Assembly: GCF_042679085.1 (NCBI RefSeq)
Contig: NZ_JBHTLQ010000014.1
Location: forward strand, 23,858 to 87,857
From: Phenylobacterium conjunctum
GTDB lineage: Bacteria > Pseudomonadota > Alphaproteobacteria > Caulobacterales > Caulobacteraceae
Direction: 5' to 3'
DNA length: 64,000 nt
Shown here piece after piece: positions 24,567 through 33,559 of this stretch (positions are counted from its first letter, which is position 1; each line of letters opens with the position of its first letter). The notes beneath the pieces are model-generated. The model was not told the DNA's origin. It worked only from the letters and a program-made list of their open reading frames with translations, and did no database searches. Position numbers and translations under genes: made by a program.

Positions 24567-26642
24567 TTAAGCCTGCCAGGCCAGCAGGGCGAAGGTCAGC
24601 AGACCCGCCACGCCAAGCAGCATCACGAACGCATAGTGGTAGAGGAAGCCGGACTGCAGCTTACCCGTCCGGCGGCCCAGCGCGTAGGACACCGCCGAGA
24701 CCCCGTCCGGCCCGAGGCCGTCGATGATCTTCTGATCCCCACCCTTCCAGAACAGATCGCCCAGGAACTTGGTCAGGCGCACGAAGGTGGCCTCATAGAG
24801 CTCATCGAAGAACCACTTGTTGTAGAGGAAGGTCCAGAGCAGGCCCTTGTTGGCCGCGATCCGCGCGCCCAGGCCTTCCTTGCGGATATAGACGTACCAG
24901 GCGATCACGAGGCCGAGCATCGAGACCACCAGCGGCGCCCAGAGCACCCAGGTGGGCGCATGGTGGGCGTGTTCGAGCACGTGGTTGGTCGGGGCGTTGA
25001 AGATCGCGCCCTTCCAGAACTCGCCGCGCTCCTCGCCGACGAACTTCTCGACGAAGGCCCAGCCGGCCAGCACCGCGCCGACCGACAGCACCAGCAGCGG
25101 CACGATCATCACCAACGGGCTCTCGTGCGGCTGGTGCGCATGGCCATGGCCATGGCCATGATCGTCGTGCGCGTGGTCGTCGTGGGCATGATCGTCATGA
25201 CCGTCCGCCGCGTGGGCGTGGTCATCATGGGCGTGCGCATCGTCGTGACCCCACTTGGCGTGGCCATGGAAGGTCATGAAGGCCAGGCGCCAGGAGTAGA
25301 AGGCGGTCAGGCCGGCGGCGAACAGGCCGACGATGAAGGCGAAGTAGGCGACGCCGCCATGCTCCTGGCCGGCCGCGAAGGCCGACTCGATGATGGCGTC
25401 CTTGGAGTAGAAGCCGGCGAAGCCCAGCTCGACGCCCGGGATCCCGAAGCCGGTGATCGCCAGAGTGCCGATGGTCATCACCGCATAGGTGATGGGCAGG
25501 TGCTTCCACAGGGCGCCCATCTTCCGCATGTCCTGCTCGTGGTGCATCCCGTGGATCACCGAGCCGGCGCCCAGGAACAGCAGGGCCTTGAAGAAGGCGT
25601 GCGTGAACAGGTGGAACATGGCCGCCTGGTAGGCGCCCACGCCCGCAGCGAAGAACATGTAGCCGAGCTGCGAACAGGTCGAATAGGCGATGACCCGCTT
25701 GATGTCGTTCTGGGCCAGGCCGACGGTCGCCGCGAACAGGGCGGTGACGGCGCCGATCAGGGTGACAATCTGCTTGGCCACCGGGGCGTACTCGAACATC
25801 GGCGAGAGCAGGCAGACCATGTAGACGCCGGCGGTCACCATGGTGGCGGCGTGGATCAGGGCCGACACCGGGGTCGGGCCTTCCATGGCGTCCGGCAGCC
25901 AGGTGTGCAGGAAGAACTGGGCCGACTTGCCCATGGCGCCGATGAACAGCAGGCCGCAGGCCAGGTCGACGGCCGGCCAGGTGTGGCCGGCGAACTCCCA
26001 GCCCTTGCCGACCATGGCCGGGATCTGCGGGAACAGTTCAGCGAACTCGATGGTCTTGAACTGCCAGAAGACCGTCATGATGCCGAGCGCGAAGCCGAAG
26101 TCGCCCACCCGGTTGACCACGAAAGCCTTGATGGAGGCGGCGTTGGCGCTGGGCTTGTGGAACCAGAAGCCGATCAGCAGGTAGGACGCCAGGCCCACCC
26201 CTTCCCAGCCGAAGAACAGCTGCATGAAGTCGGCGGCGGTGACCAGCGACAGCATGGCGAAGGTGAAGAGCGACAGGTAGGCGAAGAACCGCGGCTTGGA
26301 CGGATCCTCGGCCATGTACCCCCAGCTGTAGAGGTGCACGAGGGCCGAGACCGTGGTCACCACGATCAGCATGGTCGCCGACAGGGCGTCGATGCGGATC
26401 GACCAGTTCGACTGGAAGTCGCCGATGTTGATGAACGGCGCGACCGTGGTGGTGAAGGGCTCAAGCCCGCCCCAGGTCCACTGGGAGAAGACCACCCAGG
26501 ACAGGACGCAGGACAACAGAAGCAGGCCGGTGGTGATGGCCTGGGAGACCGTGTCGCCCAGGCGGCGGCCGAACAGGCCCGCCACGGCCGCCCCGAGGAG
26601 CGGTCCGAAGACGATGATGGGAACGATAGACTGCGCGTTCAT
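24567..26642 (-). CDS. nuoL: NADH-quinone oxidoreductase subunit L, with histidine-rich loop
   Basis: This is the distal antiporter-like subunit of complex I, with the long lateral helix at its C-terminus. The 691 residues exceed the roughly 610 of E. coli. Part of the extra length is a loop near residues 460-505 with 17 histidines in about 48 residues, built from HDD and HA units, followed by GHGHGHAH. Core motifs are intact (FFLHTWLPDAMEGPTPVSA, QNDIKRVIAYSTCSQLGYM). Similar histidine-rich loops occur in other alphaproteobacterial NuoL proteins. It lies 9 nt after nuoK. Confidence 0.97.
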   Translation of the reverse strand: MNAQSIVPIIVFGPLLGAAVAGLFGRRLGDTVSQAITTGLLLLSCVLSWVVFSQWTWGGLEPFTTTVAPFINIGDFQSNWSIRIDALSATMLIVVTTVSALVHLYSWGYMAEDPSKPRFFAYLSLFTFAMLSLVTAADFMQLFFGWEGVGLASYLLIGFWFHKPSANAASIKAFVVNRVGDFGFALGIMTVFWQFKTIEFAELFPQIPAMVGKGWEFAGHTWPAVDLACGLLFIGAMGKSAQFFLHTWLPDAMEGPTPVSALIHAATMVTAGVYMVCLLSPMFEYAPVAKQIVTLIGAVTALFAATVGLAQNDIKRVIAYSTCSQLGYMFFAAGVGAYQAAMFHLFTHAFFKALLFLGAGSVIHGMHHEQDMRKMGALWKHLPITYAVMTIGTLAITGFGIPGVELGFAGFYSKDAIIESAFAAGQEHGGVAYFAFIVGLFAAGLTAFYSWRLAFMTFHGHAKWGHDDAHAHDDHAHAADGHDDHAHDDHAHDDHGHGHGHAHQPHESPLVMIVPLLVLSVGAVLAGWAFVEKFVGEERGEFWKGAIFNAPTNHVLEHAHHAPTWVLWAPLVVSMLGLVIAWYVYIRKEGLGARIAANKGLLWTFLYNKWFFDELYEATFVRLTKFLGDLFWKGGDQKIIDGLGPDGVSAVSYALGRRTGKLQSGFLYHYAFVMLLGVAGLLTFALLAWQA

Positions 26643-26651
26643 GGCTTTCCG

Positions 26652-26960
26652 TCAGCCCTTCATCATCGAGGCGTCGTCCACGGCGATGTCGCCGCGGTTG
26701 CGGAAGAAGGTCACCAGGATGGCGAGGCCCACGGCGGCCTCGGCCGCCGCCACGGTCAGGACGAACATGGCGAAGATCTGCCCCACCACGTTGTGGAGAT
26801 AGACCGAGAAGGCCACCAGGTTGATGTTCACCGAGAGCAGGATCAGCTCCACGGACATCAGGATGACGATGATGTTCTTGCGGTTCACGAAAATCCCGAA
26901 CACCCCGATGGTGAACAGGATCGCGGCCACCGCCAGATAATGGGCGAGCCCGATGGTCAT
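26652..26960 (-). CDS. nuoK: NADH-quinone oxidoreductase subunit K
   Basis: This is a 102-residue membrane subunit of complex I with three helices, and the conserved glutamates lie in membrane segments (MSVELILLSVN and AAAEAAVGLAI). Its start overlaps the nuoJ stop by 4 nt (ATGA), which indicates translational coupling. Confidence 0.97.
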   Translation of the reverse strand: MTIGLAHYLAVAAILFTIGVFGIFVNRKNIIVILMSVELILLSVNINLVAFSVYLHNVVGQIFAMFVLTVAAAEAAVGLAILVTFFRNRGDIAVDDASMMKG

Positions 26961-27574
26961 TCCGAAATCCCCTCGCCCGGCTTGATCTGGACGATGCGCA
27001 TGCCGCTCTTGGGCGTGCGGGCGACCTGGTCAGCGATGACCTGGCGCCGGACGCCCGGCTTGTGGCGCAGGGTGAGCACGATGGCGCCGATCATGGCCAC
27101 CAGGAGCACCAGACCCGCCGCCTGGAAGAAGTAGATGTAGTCGGTGTAGAGCACCCGCCCGATGGTCTCGGCGTTGGACAGGCCCTCGGCCGCAGCCATG
27201 GGCGTATCATTGCCGGCCGCCGCGCCGTGGCTGGAGACCGCTGTGGCCACCAGCACCATCTCAAAGGCCAGGAAGCCGCCGATGATCGCGCCGATCGGCG
27301 CGTACTGGGCGAAACCTTGCCGGAGCGCTGCGAAGTCGACGTCGAGCATCATGACGACGAAGAGGAACAGCACCGCCACCGCGCCGACGTAGACGACGAC
27401 CAGCAGCATGGCCAGGAACTCCGCCCCCATCAGGACGAAGAGCCCCGCAGCGGAGAAGAATGACAGGATCAGGAACAGCACCGAGTGCACCGGGTTGCGG
27501 GCGGAGACCACGCATAGCCCGGCTACGACGGTGACCGTCGCCAGCAGATAGAAAGCGATCGCCTGCAAGGCCAT
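26957..27574 (-). CDS. nuoJ: NADH-quinone oxidoreductase subunit J
   Basis: This is a membrane subunit of complex I with five helices. The start chosen is ATG 27574 (MALQAIAFYLLATVTVVAG), giving 205 residues; the 11 upstream codons (MAREEGLRRAV) are hydrophilic and not typical. The conserved VVYVGAVAVLFLFVVMML helix is present. A 96-nt gap separates it from nuoI, the longest gap inside the nuo run. Confidence 0.95.
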   Translation of the reverse strand: MALQAIAFYLLATVTVVAGLCVVSARNPVHSVLFLILSFFSAAGLFVLMGAEFLAMLLVVVYVGAVAVLFLFVVMMLDVDFAALRQGFAQYAPIGAIIGGFLAFEMVLVATAVSSHGAAAGNDTPMAAAEGLSNAETIGRVLYTDYIYFFQAAGLVLLVAMIGAIVLTLRHKPGVRRQVIADQVARTPKSGMRIVQIKPGEGISE

Positions 27575-27670
27575 GACGGCTCTTCTCAGCCCCTCTTCTC
27601 GCGCCATGCCGGGCCGCCCGGGCCCGGTCTATCGACGCTGTTCAGCACCCTTCGGAATCGCGCGCCGGTC

Positions 27671-28162
27671 TTACCGGTAGGCCGCGTCGAGTTCCAGATT
27701 CTTCGCGATTTCCCGCTCCCAACGATCACCGTTTTCGAGCAGGCGTTCCTTGTCGTAGTAGAGCTCTTCCCGCGTCTCGACGGCGAACTCGATGTTCGGC
27801 CCCTCGACGATGGCGTCCACCGGGCAGGCCTCCTGGCACAGGCCGCAGTAGATGCACTTCACCATGTCGATGTCGTAGCGGGTGGTCCGGCGCGAGCCGT
27901 CTTCCCGGGGCTCGGCCTCGATGGTGATGGCCTGGGCCGGGCAGATGGCCTCGCACAGCTTGCAGGCGATGCAGCGCTCTTCGCCGTTCGGATAGCGGCG
28001 CAGCACGTGCTCGCCGCGGAAGCGGGGCGACTGCGGGTTACGCTCGTGCGGGTACATGACCGTCGCCTTGGGCTTCAGCATGTAGCGCATGGCCAGGCCG
28101 AAGGCGCCGACGAAGTCGGACAGCGCCGCGCCCCTGACCGCCTGGGTGATCCGCTGCATCAT
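27671..28162 (-). CDS. nuoI: NADH-quinone oxidoreductase subunit I
   Basis: This is the 4Fe-4S protein that carries clusters N6a and N6b from the hydrophilic arm to subunit B. The 163-residue protein has two classical ferredoxin motifs, CIACKLCEAICP and CIYCGLCQEACP. ATG 28162 was chosen because it makes an ATGA overlap with the stop of the preceding small gene; a second ATG follows immediately. Confidence 0.96.
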   Translation of the reverse strand: MMQRITQAVRGAALSDFVGAFGLAMRYMLKPKATVMYPHERNPQSPRFRGEHVLRRYPNGEERCIACKLCEAICPAQAITIEAEPREDGSRRTTRYDIDMVKCIYCGLCQEACPVDAIVEGPNIEFAVETREELYYDKERLLENGDRWEREIAKNLELDAAYR

Positions 28163-28365
28163 TGCGAGCCGTTCCTCTTGCACTGATAGGCCGAGAGCCG
28201 CTGGGGGTTCCCGTCCGTCTTCAGAACCAGCGCCTCGCCCTTGGCTTCGCAGGCGGCGCGCGCGGTCTTCAGGTTGTCATAGGTCGCCACCCCGCCCTCA
28301 GGCTCCGGCCCGCTGGCGCAGGCCGCGCAGAGCGCAAGCGCGGAGATGGCGAGGATCATCTTCAC
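28159..28365 (-). CDS. Putative small lipoprotein inserted between nuoH and nuoI
   Basis: I do not recognise a family. The product is 68 residues from GTG 28365, or 66 from the ATG two codons later. It begins with a lipoprotein-like signal, KMILAISALALCAACASG, whose cysteine at the CAAC site is a plausible but imperfect lipobox (cysteine instead of leucine at -3). A soluble part follows with two further cysteines (ARAACEAKGEALVLKTDG, AYQCKRNGSQ). The GTG overlaps the nuoH stop as GTGA and its own stop overlaps nuoI as ATGA, so translation is coupled on both sides. That is good evidence that it is a real gene and tied to complex I expression. Confidence 0.75.
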   Translation of the reverse strand: MKMILAISALALCAACASGPEPEGGVATYDNLKTARAACEAKGEALVLKTDGNPQRLSAYQCKRNGSQ

Positions 28366-29438
28366 GCCCCGGCCCCGCCGAACACGCGCCAGGCCGCCAC
28401 GAGCACCACGGCGATACCGGAGGTGGGCAGGAAGACCTTCCAGCCCAGCCGCATCAGCTGGTCGTAGCGGTAGCGCGGCACGATGGCCTTCACCATGCCG
28501 AACAGGAAGAAGAAGAAGCACATCTTCAGGGCGAACCACATCAGGCCGTAGAAGCTCTGAGCGGTCGGCGACCACTGATGGACGAAGGCGAAGTCGATGG
28601 GCGCCTGCCAGCCGCCGAAGAACATCAGCGAGATCAGGCCGCACATCAGCACGATGTTCACCAGCTCGCCGATCATGAACAGCAGGAAGGGCGAGGAGGA
28701 GTATTCGACCTGGTAGCCGGCGACGAGTTCGGACTCGGCTTCCGGCAAGTCGAAGGGCGGACGGTTGGTCTCGGCCAGGGCTGAGATGAAGAAGATCACC
28801 GCCATGGCGAACATCACCGGCATGATGACGATGTTCTGCAGGCCGCCGCCGAACACGTTCCAGTTCCAGAACCCGCCGGCCTGCTTTTCGACGATGGTCT
28901 GCAGGTTCATCGAACCGGACAGCAGGATCACGGTGATGATCACCAGGCCGATGGAGACCTCGTAGGAGACCATCTGGGCCGCCGAGCGCAGGCTGCCGAG
29001 GAAGGGATACTTCGAGTTCGAGGCCCAGCCGCCCATGATGATGCCGTAGACCCCCAGCGAACTGATCGCGAACAGGTACAGCACCCCGACATTGATGTTT
29101 GCGACGACCCAGCCCGGCGCGAACGGGATCACCGCCCAGCCCACCAGGGCCAGAGCAAAGGTCAGCAGCGGGGCCAGCAGGAAGACAGCCTTGTCGGCGC
29201 CGTCCGGGATCACCACTTCCTTCAGGACGAACTTGATCAGGTCGGCGAAGGACTGCAGCAGGCCAAAGGGTCCGACCACGTTCGGGCCCTTACGCATCTG
29301 GACGCCCGCCCAGATCTTGCGGTCGGCGAGCATGAAGAAGGCCAGGGCCACCAGCAGCGGCAGGATCACCAGCATGATCTGGCCGACCGTGATCAGGGTC
29401 CAGCCGCCGGGGGTCGCCCAGAAGGAGTTGGCAGCCAT
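28362..29438 (-). CDS. nuoH: NADH-quinone oxidoreductase subunit H
   Basis: This membrane subunit forms much of the quinone chamber. The start is ATG 29438 (MAANSFWATPGGWTLITVG), giving 358 residues and eight helices. Conserved parts are KIWAGVQMRKGPNVVGPFG, AETNRPPFDLPEAESELVAGYQVEYSS (split here by family convention as the glutamate-rich loop near the quinone site) and FLWVR-like RYRYDQLMRLGWKVFLP. It follows nuoG by 2 nt. Confidence 0.96.
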   Translation of the reverse strand: MAANSFWATPGGWTLITVGQIMLVILPLLVALAFFMLADRKIWAGVQMRKGPNVVGPFGLLQSFADLIKFVLKEVVIPDGADKAVFLLAPLLTFALALVGWAVIPFAPGWVVANINVGVLYLFAISSLGVYGIIMGGWASNSKYPFLGSLRSAAQMVSYEVSIGLVIITVILLSGSMNLQTIVEKQAGGFWNWNVFGGGLQNIVIMPVMFAMAVIFFISALAETNRPPFDLPEAESELVAGYQVEYSSSPFLLFMIGELVNIVLMCGLISLMFFGGWQAPIDFAFVHQWSPTAQSFYGLMWFALKMCFFFFLFGMVKAIVPRYRYDQLMRLGWKVFLPTSGIAVVLVAAWRVFGGAGA

Positions 29439-29440
29439 GT

Positions 29441-31483
29441 CTACTCCGCCGCGATCTTGGCCGCGCCAGAAGCCTGGGCGGCGCATTCGGCCATCGTGAC
29501 GCTGGCGCGCGCGATGGGGTTGGTCAGGTGGAAGGTCTTGACCGGGCTTTCGAAGGCCGAGCTGTCCAGCTCCCCTTCCCCGCCGATCGCGCCCAGGTCC
29601 AGGCCGGCCCCGCCGCCCGCAGGCGCGTAGTCGATCTGGCCGAAGGTCGGATGATCCTCGAACAGCTTGGCGCGCAGCTGCGCCAGGGTGTCGTAAGGCA
29701 GAGTCTTGCCCAGGCGCGCCGACAGGGCGCGCAGGATGGCCCAGTCCTCACGGGCCTCGCCCTTCGGGAACACCGCGCGCTGGCCCATCTGGACCCGGCC
29801 CTCGGTGTTCACATAGAGGCCGTCCTTCTCGGTATAGGCGGCCGCCGGCAGGATCACGTCGGCGCCGTGCGCGCCGGCGTCGCCGTGGGTGCCCATATAG
29901 ATCTTGAAGGCGTCGGAGGCGGTGAGATTGATCTCGTCCGCGCCCATGACGAACAGGACGTCGACGCCGCCCGGCTTGACCATCTCGAGCGCGGTCTTGC
30001 CGCCTTCGCCCGGGATGAAGCCCAGGTCCAGGCCACCCACACGGCTCGCCGCGGTGTGCAGGACGTTCCAGGTCATCTTGTAGGTCTTGGCGACCGCCGC
30101 AGCGGCCTTGGCCACCGCCGCGCCGTCAGCCCGGGACAGGGCGCCCGCGCCGACGATGATCGCCGGGGCCTTGGCGTCCTTCAGGGCCTTCAGGAAGTCG
30201 CCCTTGGACTTCGACAGGGCCTTCAGGCTGTCCGGGCCAGCGCCCAGGTACTCGTAGCCATAGGTCAGTTCGGCCTGTTCGCCGATGACGCCGACCTTCA
30301 GCGCGCCGGCCATCCAGCGCTTGCGCAGCCGGGCGTTGAACACCGGGGCTTCGAGGCGCGGGTTGGTCCCGACCAGCAGGATGACGTCGGCGTTCTCGAT
30401 GCCGGCGATGGTGGAGTTGAGCAGCCAGCTTTCGCGCGCGCCCTCGCCCAGCTTCATGCCGTCCTGGCGGCAGTCGAGGCTGGCGACGCCCAGGGCCCCG
30501 AACAGGTCCTTGGCGGCCTTCATCGATTCCGCGTCCTGCAGGTCGCCGGCGATCACGCCGATCCGGTCCGCAGGGGTCGAGGTCAGCTTGGCGGCGACCG
30601 CGTCCAGGGCCTCGGCCCAGGTGGCGGGACGCAGCTTGCCGTTCTCACGCACATAGGGGCGATCCAGGCGCTGCCGGCCCAGGCCGTCCACGGCGTAGCG
30701 GGTCTTGTCGCTGATCCACTCCTCGTTGACGTCGTCATTGAGGCGCGGAAGCACGCGCAGCACGGCGGGCCCGCGGGAGTCGACGCGGATCGCGCTGCCC
30801 AGGGCGTCCATGACGTCCACGCTCTCGGTCTTCTTCAGCTCCCAGGGACGGGCGTTGAAGGCGTAGGGGCGCGAGGTGAGCGCGCCCACCGGGCACAGGT
30901 CGATCACATTGGCCGACAGCTCGGAGGCGACCGCCTTGCCGAGATAGGTCGTGATTTCAACGTCTTCGCCGCGAGAGATGAGACCGATTTCCGGTACGCC
31001 GGCCACTTCGGTGATGAAGCGGACGCAGCGGGTGCACTGGATGCAGCGGGTCATCACCGTCTTGATGAGCGGGCCCATGGCCTTCTCTTCAACGGCGCGC
31101 TTGTTCAGCTGATAGCGGCTGTCGTCGCGGCCATAGCCCATGGCCTGGTCCTGCAGATCGCACTCACCGCCCTGGTCGCAGATCGGGCAATCCAGCGGGT
31201 GGTTGATGAGCAGGAACTCCATCACCCCTTCGCGGGCCTTCTTCACCATCGGCGTGTTGGTGAAGATCTCCTGGTTGTCGGCGGCCGGCAGGGCGCACGA
31301 AGCCTGGGGCTTCGGCGGGCCAGGCTTCACCTCGACCAGGCACATGCGGCAGTTGCCGGCGATGGACAGGCGCTCGTGGTAGCAGAACCGCGGGATCTCC
31401 TCGCCGGCCAGTTCGGCCACCTGGAGCACCGTCATGCCGGGTTCGAACTCGACCTCGACGCCGTTGACCTTGGCTTTGGGCAT
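29441..31483 (-). CDS. nuoG: NADH-quinone oxidoreductase subunit G
   Basis: This is the largest hydrophilic subunit of complex I. The 680 residues start with a 2Fe-2S ferredoxin domain (CRMCLVEVKPGPPKPQASCALP region). A His/Cys cluster segment (HPLDCPICDQGGECDLQDQ) and a 4Fe-4S pair (CIQCTRCVRFITE) follow, then a molybdopterin-oxidoreductase-like domain. The length matches the mitochondrial/alphaproteobacterial form, shorter than the E. coli protein of about 900 residues. It lies 3 nt after nuoF. Confidence 0.97.
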   Translation of the reverse strand: MPKAKVNGVEVEFEPGMTVLQVAELAGEEIPRFCYHERLSIAGNCRMCLVEVKPGPPKPQASCALPAADNQEIFTNTPMVKKAREGVMEFLLINHPLDCPICDQGGECDLQDQAMGYGRDDSRYQLNKRAVEEKAMGPLIKTVMTRCIQCTRCVRFITEVAGVPEIGLISRGEDVEITTYLGKAVASELSANVIDLCPVGALTSRPYAFNARPWELKKTESVDVMDALGSAIRVDSRGPAVLRVLPRLNDDVNEEWISDKTRYAVDGLGRQRLDRPYVRENGKLRPATWAEALDAVAAKLTSTPADRIGVIAGDLQDAESMKAAKDLFGALGVASLDCRQDGMKLGEGARESWLLNSTIAGIENADVILLVGTNPRLEAPVFNARLRKRWMAGALKVGVIGEQAELTYGYEYLGAGPDSLKALSKSKGDFLKALKDAKAPAIIVGAGALSRADGAAVAKAAAAVAKTYKMTWNVLHTAASRVGGLDLGFIPGEGGKTALEMVKPGGVDVLFVMGADEINLTASDAFKIYMGTHGDAGAHGADVILPAAAYTEKDGLYVNTEGRVQMGQRAVFPKGEAREDWAILRALSARLGKTLPYDTLAQLRAKLFEDHPTFGQIDYAPAGGGAGLDLGAIGGEGELDSSAFESPVKTFHLTNPIARASVTMAECAAQASGAAKIAAE

Positions 31484-31486
31484 CTC

Positions 31487-32803
31487 TTACTCCGCCGCCT
31501 GCAGGCTGGCGCCCTGAACGAAGGGCTTGCCGGCGCGATAGTTTGTAATCCGCTCCTCCACTTCATGACGGAAGTGGCGGAACAGGCCCTGGATCGGCCA
31601 GGCGGCCGCGTCACCCAGGCCGCAGATGGTGTGACCTTCGACCTGGCTGGCGACGTCGAGGAGCATGTCGATCTCCTTCATTTCCGCCTCACCGGTGGCC
31701 ATGCGTTCCATCACCCGCCACATCCAGCCGGTGCCTTCACGGCACGGCGTGCACTGGCCGCAGCTCTCGTGCTTGTAGAAGTAGGACAGCCGCGCGATCG
31801 CCTTCACGATGTCGGTGGACTGGTCCATCACGATCACCGCCGCGGTGCCCAGGCCGGACTTCAGGGCCGACAGGCTGTCGAAGTCCATGAGCGCCGTCTC
31901 GGCCTCGTGGGCCGGGATCATCCGCACAGACGACCCGCCGGGGATCACGGCCTTCAGGTTGCCCCAGCCGCCGCGCACGCCGCCGCAGTGGTCTTCCAGC
32001 AGCTGCTTCAGCGGGATCGACATGGCTTCTTCGATCACGCAGGGCTTCATGACGTGGCCGGAGATGGCCATCAGCTTGGTGCCGGTGTTGTTCGGCCGGC
32101 CAAAGCCCGCGAACCACTCGGCGCCCCGGCGCAGGATGGTGCCGACGGTGGAGATGGACTCCACATTGTTGATGGTGGTCGGGCAGCCATAGATACCCGC
32201 GCCGGCCGGGAACGGCGGCTTCAGGCGCGGCTGGCCCTTCTTGCCTTCCAGGCTCTCCATCAGGGCGGTTTCGTCGCCGCAGATATAGGCGCCGCCGCCG
32301 TGGGTGACGTGGATGTCGAAGTCCCAGCCGTGGACATTGTCCTTGCCGACCAGCTTGGCCGCATAGGCCTGCTTGATGGCCGCTTCCAGGCGCTCGCGCT
32401 CGAAGACGTACTCGCCGCGGATATAGACGTAGCAGGTGTGCGCCCGGATCGCGTAGCTGGCGATCAGGCAGCCTTCGATCAGCAGGTGCGGATCATGGCG
32501 CAGGATCTCGCGGTCCTTGCAGGTGCCCGGCTCGGACTCATCGGCGTTGACCACCAGATAGTGCGGCCGCTCGCTCTCCTGCTTGGGCATGAAGGTCCAC
32601 TTCAGCCCGGTGGAGAAGCCAGCGCCGCCACGGCCGCGCAGGCCCGAATTCTTGACCTGGTCGCAGATCCATTCCGGGGTCTGCTGCAGCATCTCGCGGG
32701 TGAGCGTCCACGCCCCACGCGCCTTCGCGCCCTCCAGGCCCCAGTCGTGGAGCCCGTAGACGTTGGTGAAGATGCGGTCCTTGTCTTCCAGGATTCCGAC
32801 CAC
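31487..32803 (-). CDS. nuoF: NADH-quinone oxidoreductase subunit F
   Basis: NuoF binds NADH and FMN and holds cluster N3. The 438-residue protein shows the glycine-rich NADH site GLRGRGGAGFSTGLKW, the FMN-binding segment GAGAYICGDETAL (here GGGAYICGDETALMESLEG), and the 4Fe-4S motif ESCGQCTPCREG. It follows nuoE after 68 nt that contain no other gene. Confidence 0.97.
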   Translation of the reverse strand: MVGILEDKDRIFTNVYGLHDWGLEGAKARGAWTLTREMLQQTPEWICDQVKNSGLRGRGGAGFSTGLKWTFMPKQESERPHYLVVNADESEPGTCKDREILRHDPHLLIEGCLIASYAIRAHTCYVYIRGEYVFERERLEAAIKQAYAAKLVGKDNVHGWDFDIHVTHGGGAYICGDETALMESLEGKKGQPRLKPPFPAGAGIYGCPTTINNVESISTVGTILRRGAEWFAGFGRPNNTGTKLMAISGHVMKPCVIEEAMSIPLKQLLEDHCGGVRGGWGNLKAVIPGGSSVRMIPAHEAETALMDFDSLSALKSGLGTAAVIVMDQSTDIVKAIARLSYFYKHESCGQCTPCREGTGWMWRVMERMATGEAEMKEIDMLLDVASQVEGHTICGLGDAAAWPIQGLFRHFRHEVEERITNYRAGKPFVQGASLQAAE

Positions 32804-32871
32804 GATCCCCTACTCTCCCCTGTTCGCGCGGGCGAACCCGGCGATCGACATCGAATGCGCGGCTTGGGCCA

Positions 32872-33552
32872 TCACGCGGTGGGCTCCTTGGCGGCCTTGC
32901 CCTTGGGCGCGGCGTTGGGGAGCTTCTTCAGCTTGGCGGCGGAGCCGTCGTAGAGCTTGGGGTCCTGCAGGACCTTGGGACCGCCTTCCGGCGCCGAATT
33001 GGTGCGGCCGATGGCCGAGCCAGGCGCGGGCGTTTTGCCGGCGGCGAAGTCATCGAGGATCGCCTCGAAGCTCTCGGCCGTCAGGTCCTCGTAGTAGTAG
33101 TCGTTGATGGCGGCCATCGGCGCGTTGGAGCAGGCGCCCAGGCACTCGACTTCCTGCCAGTAGAACTGGCCGTCCTTGGACAGGTGGTCCCGGTCGCCGA
33201 ACTTGCGCTGGCAGACCGAGATCAGGTCGCCCGCGCCGCGCAGCATGCAGGGCGTGGTGCCGCAGACCTGGACCAGGGCCTTGGAGCCGACCGGCTCCAG
33301 CATGAACATCGTATAGAAGGTCGCGACTTCGTAGACGCGGATCACCGGCATGCCGAGCTTCTCGGCCACCAGCCGGATCGCCGGCTCGCTGACCCAGCCT
33401 TCCTGCTTCTGGACCAGCCACAGCAGGGGCAGGACCGCGGACTGCTGGCGCCCGGCGGGGAACTTGGACACCCACCAGTCAGCGAGCTTGGCGCTCTCGG
33501 CCGAGAAGGCGAAGCTTTCGGGCTGGTTCGGGGAGAGGCGACGGACGCTCAT
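32872..33552 (-). CDS. nuoE: NADH-quinone oxidoreductase subunit E
   Basis: This is the 24-kDa 2Fe-2S subunit (cluster N1a). The 226-residue protein has all four cysteines in CGTTPCMLRGA and ECLGACSNAP. A charged proline/lysine-rich C-terminal extension of about 55 residues (GGPKVLQDPKLYDGSAAKLKKL, split by family) is longer than in E. coli but usual in alphaproteobacteria. It lies 7 nt after the NTF2-like gene. Confidence 0.96.
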   Translation of the reverse strand: MSVRRLSPNQPESFAFSAESAKLADWWVSKFPAGRQQSAVLPLLWLVQKQEGWVSEPAIRLVAEKLGMPVIRVYEVATFYTMFMLEPVGSKALVQVCGTTPCMLRGAGDLISVCQRKFGDRDHLSKDGQFYWQEVECLGACSNAPMAAINDYYYEDLTAESFEAILDDFAAGKTPAPGSAIGRTNSAPEGGPKVLQDPKLYDGSAAKLKKLPNAAPKGKAAKEPTA

Positions 33553-33559
33553 CGAGCCC

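Noticed and set aside
25130..25260. Short tandem repeat suggestive of a CRISPR-like or satellite array
   Set aside because: The repeats are CAY/GAY codons of the NuoL histidine loop, irregular, with no spacers.
24516..27134. An 872-codon open frame opposite nuoL, nuoK and nuoJ
   Set aside because: Antisense shadow. The long run of M, V and R residues is only the reverse of the histidine-rich codons of nuoL.
29528..32953. A 1141-codon open frame opposite nuoG and nuoF
   Set aside because: Antisense shadow of two certain genes; composition biased and no recognisable motif.
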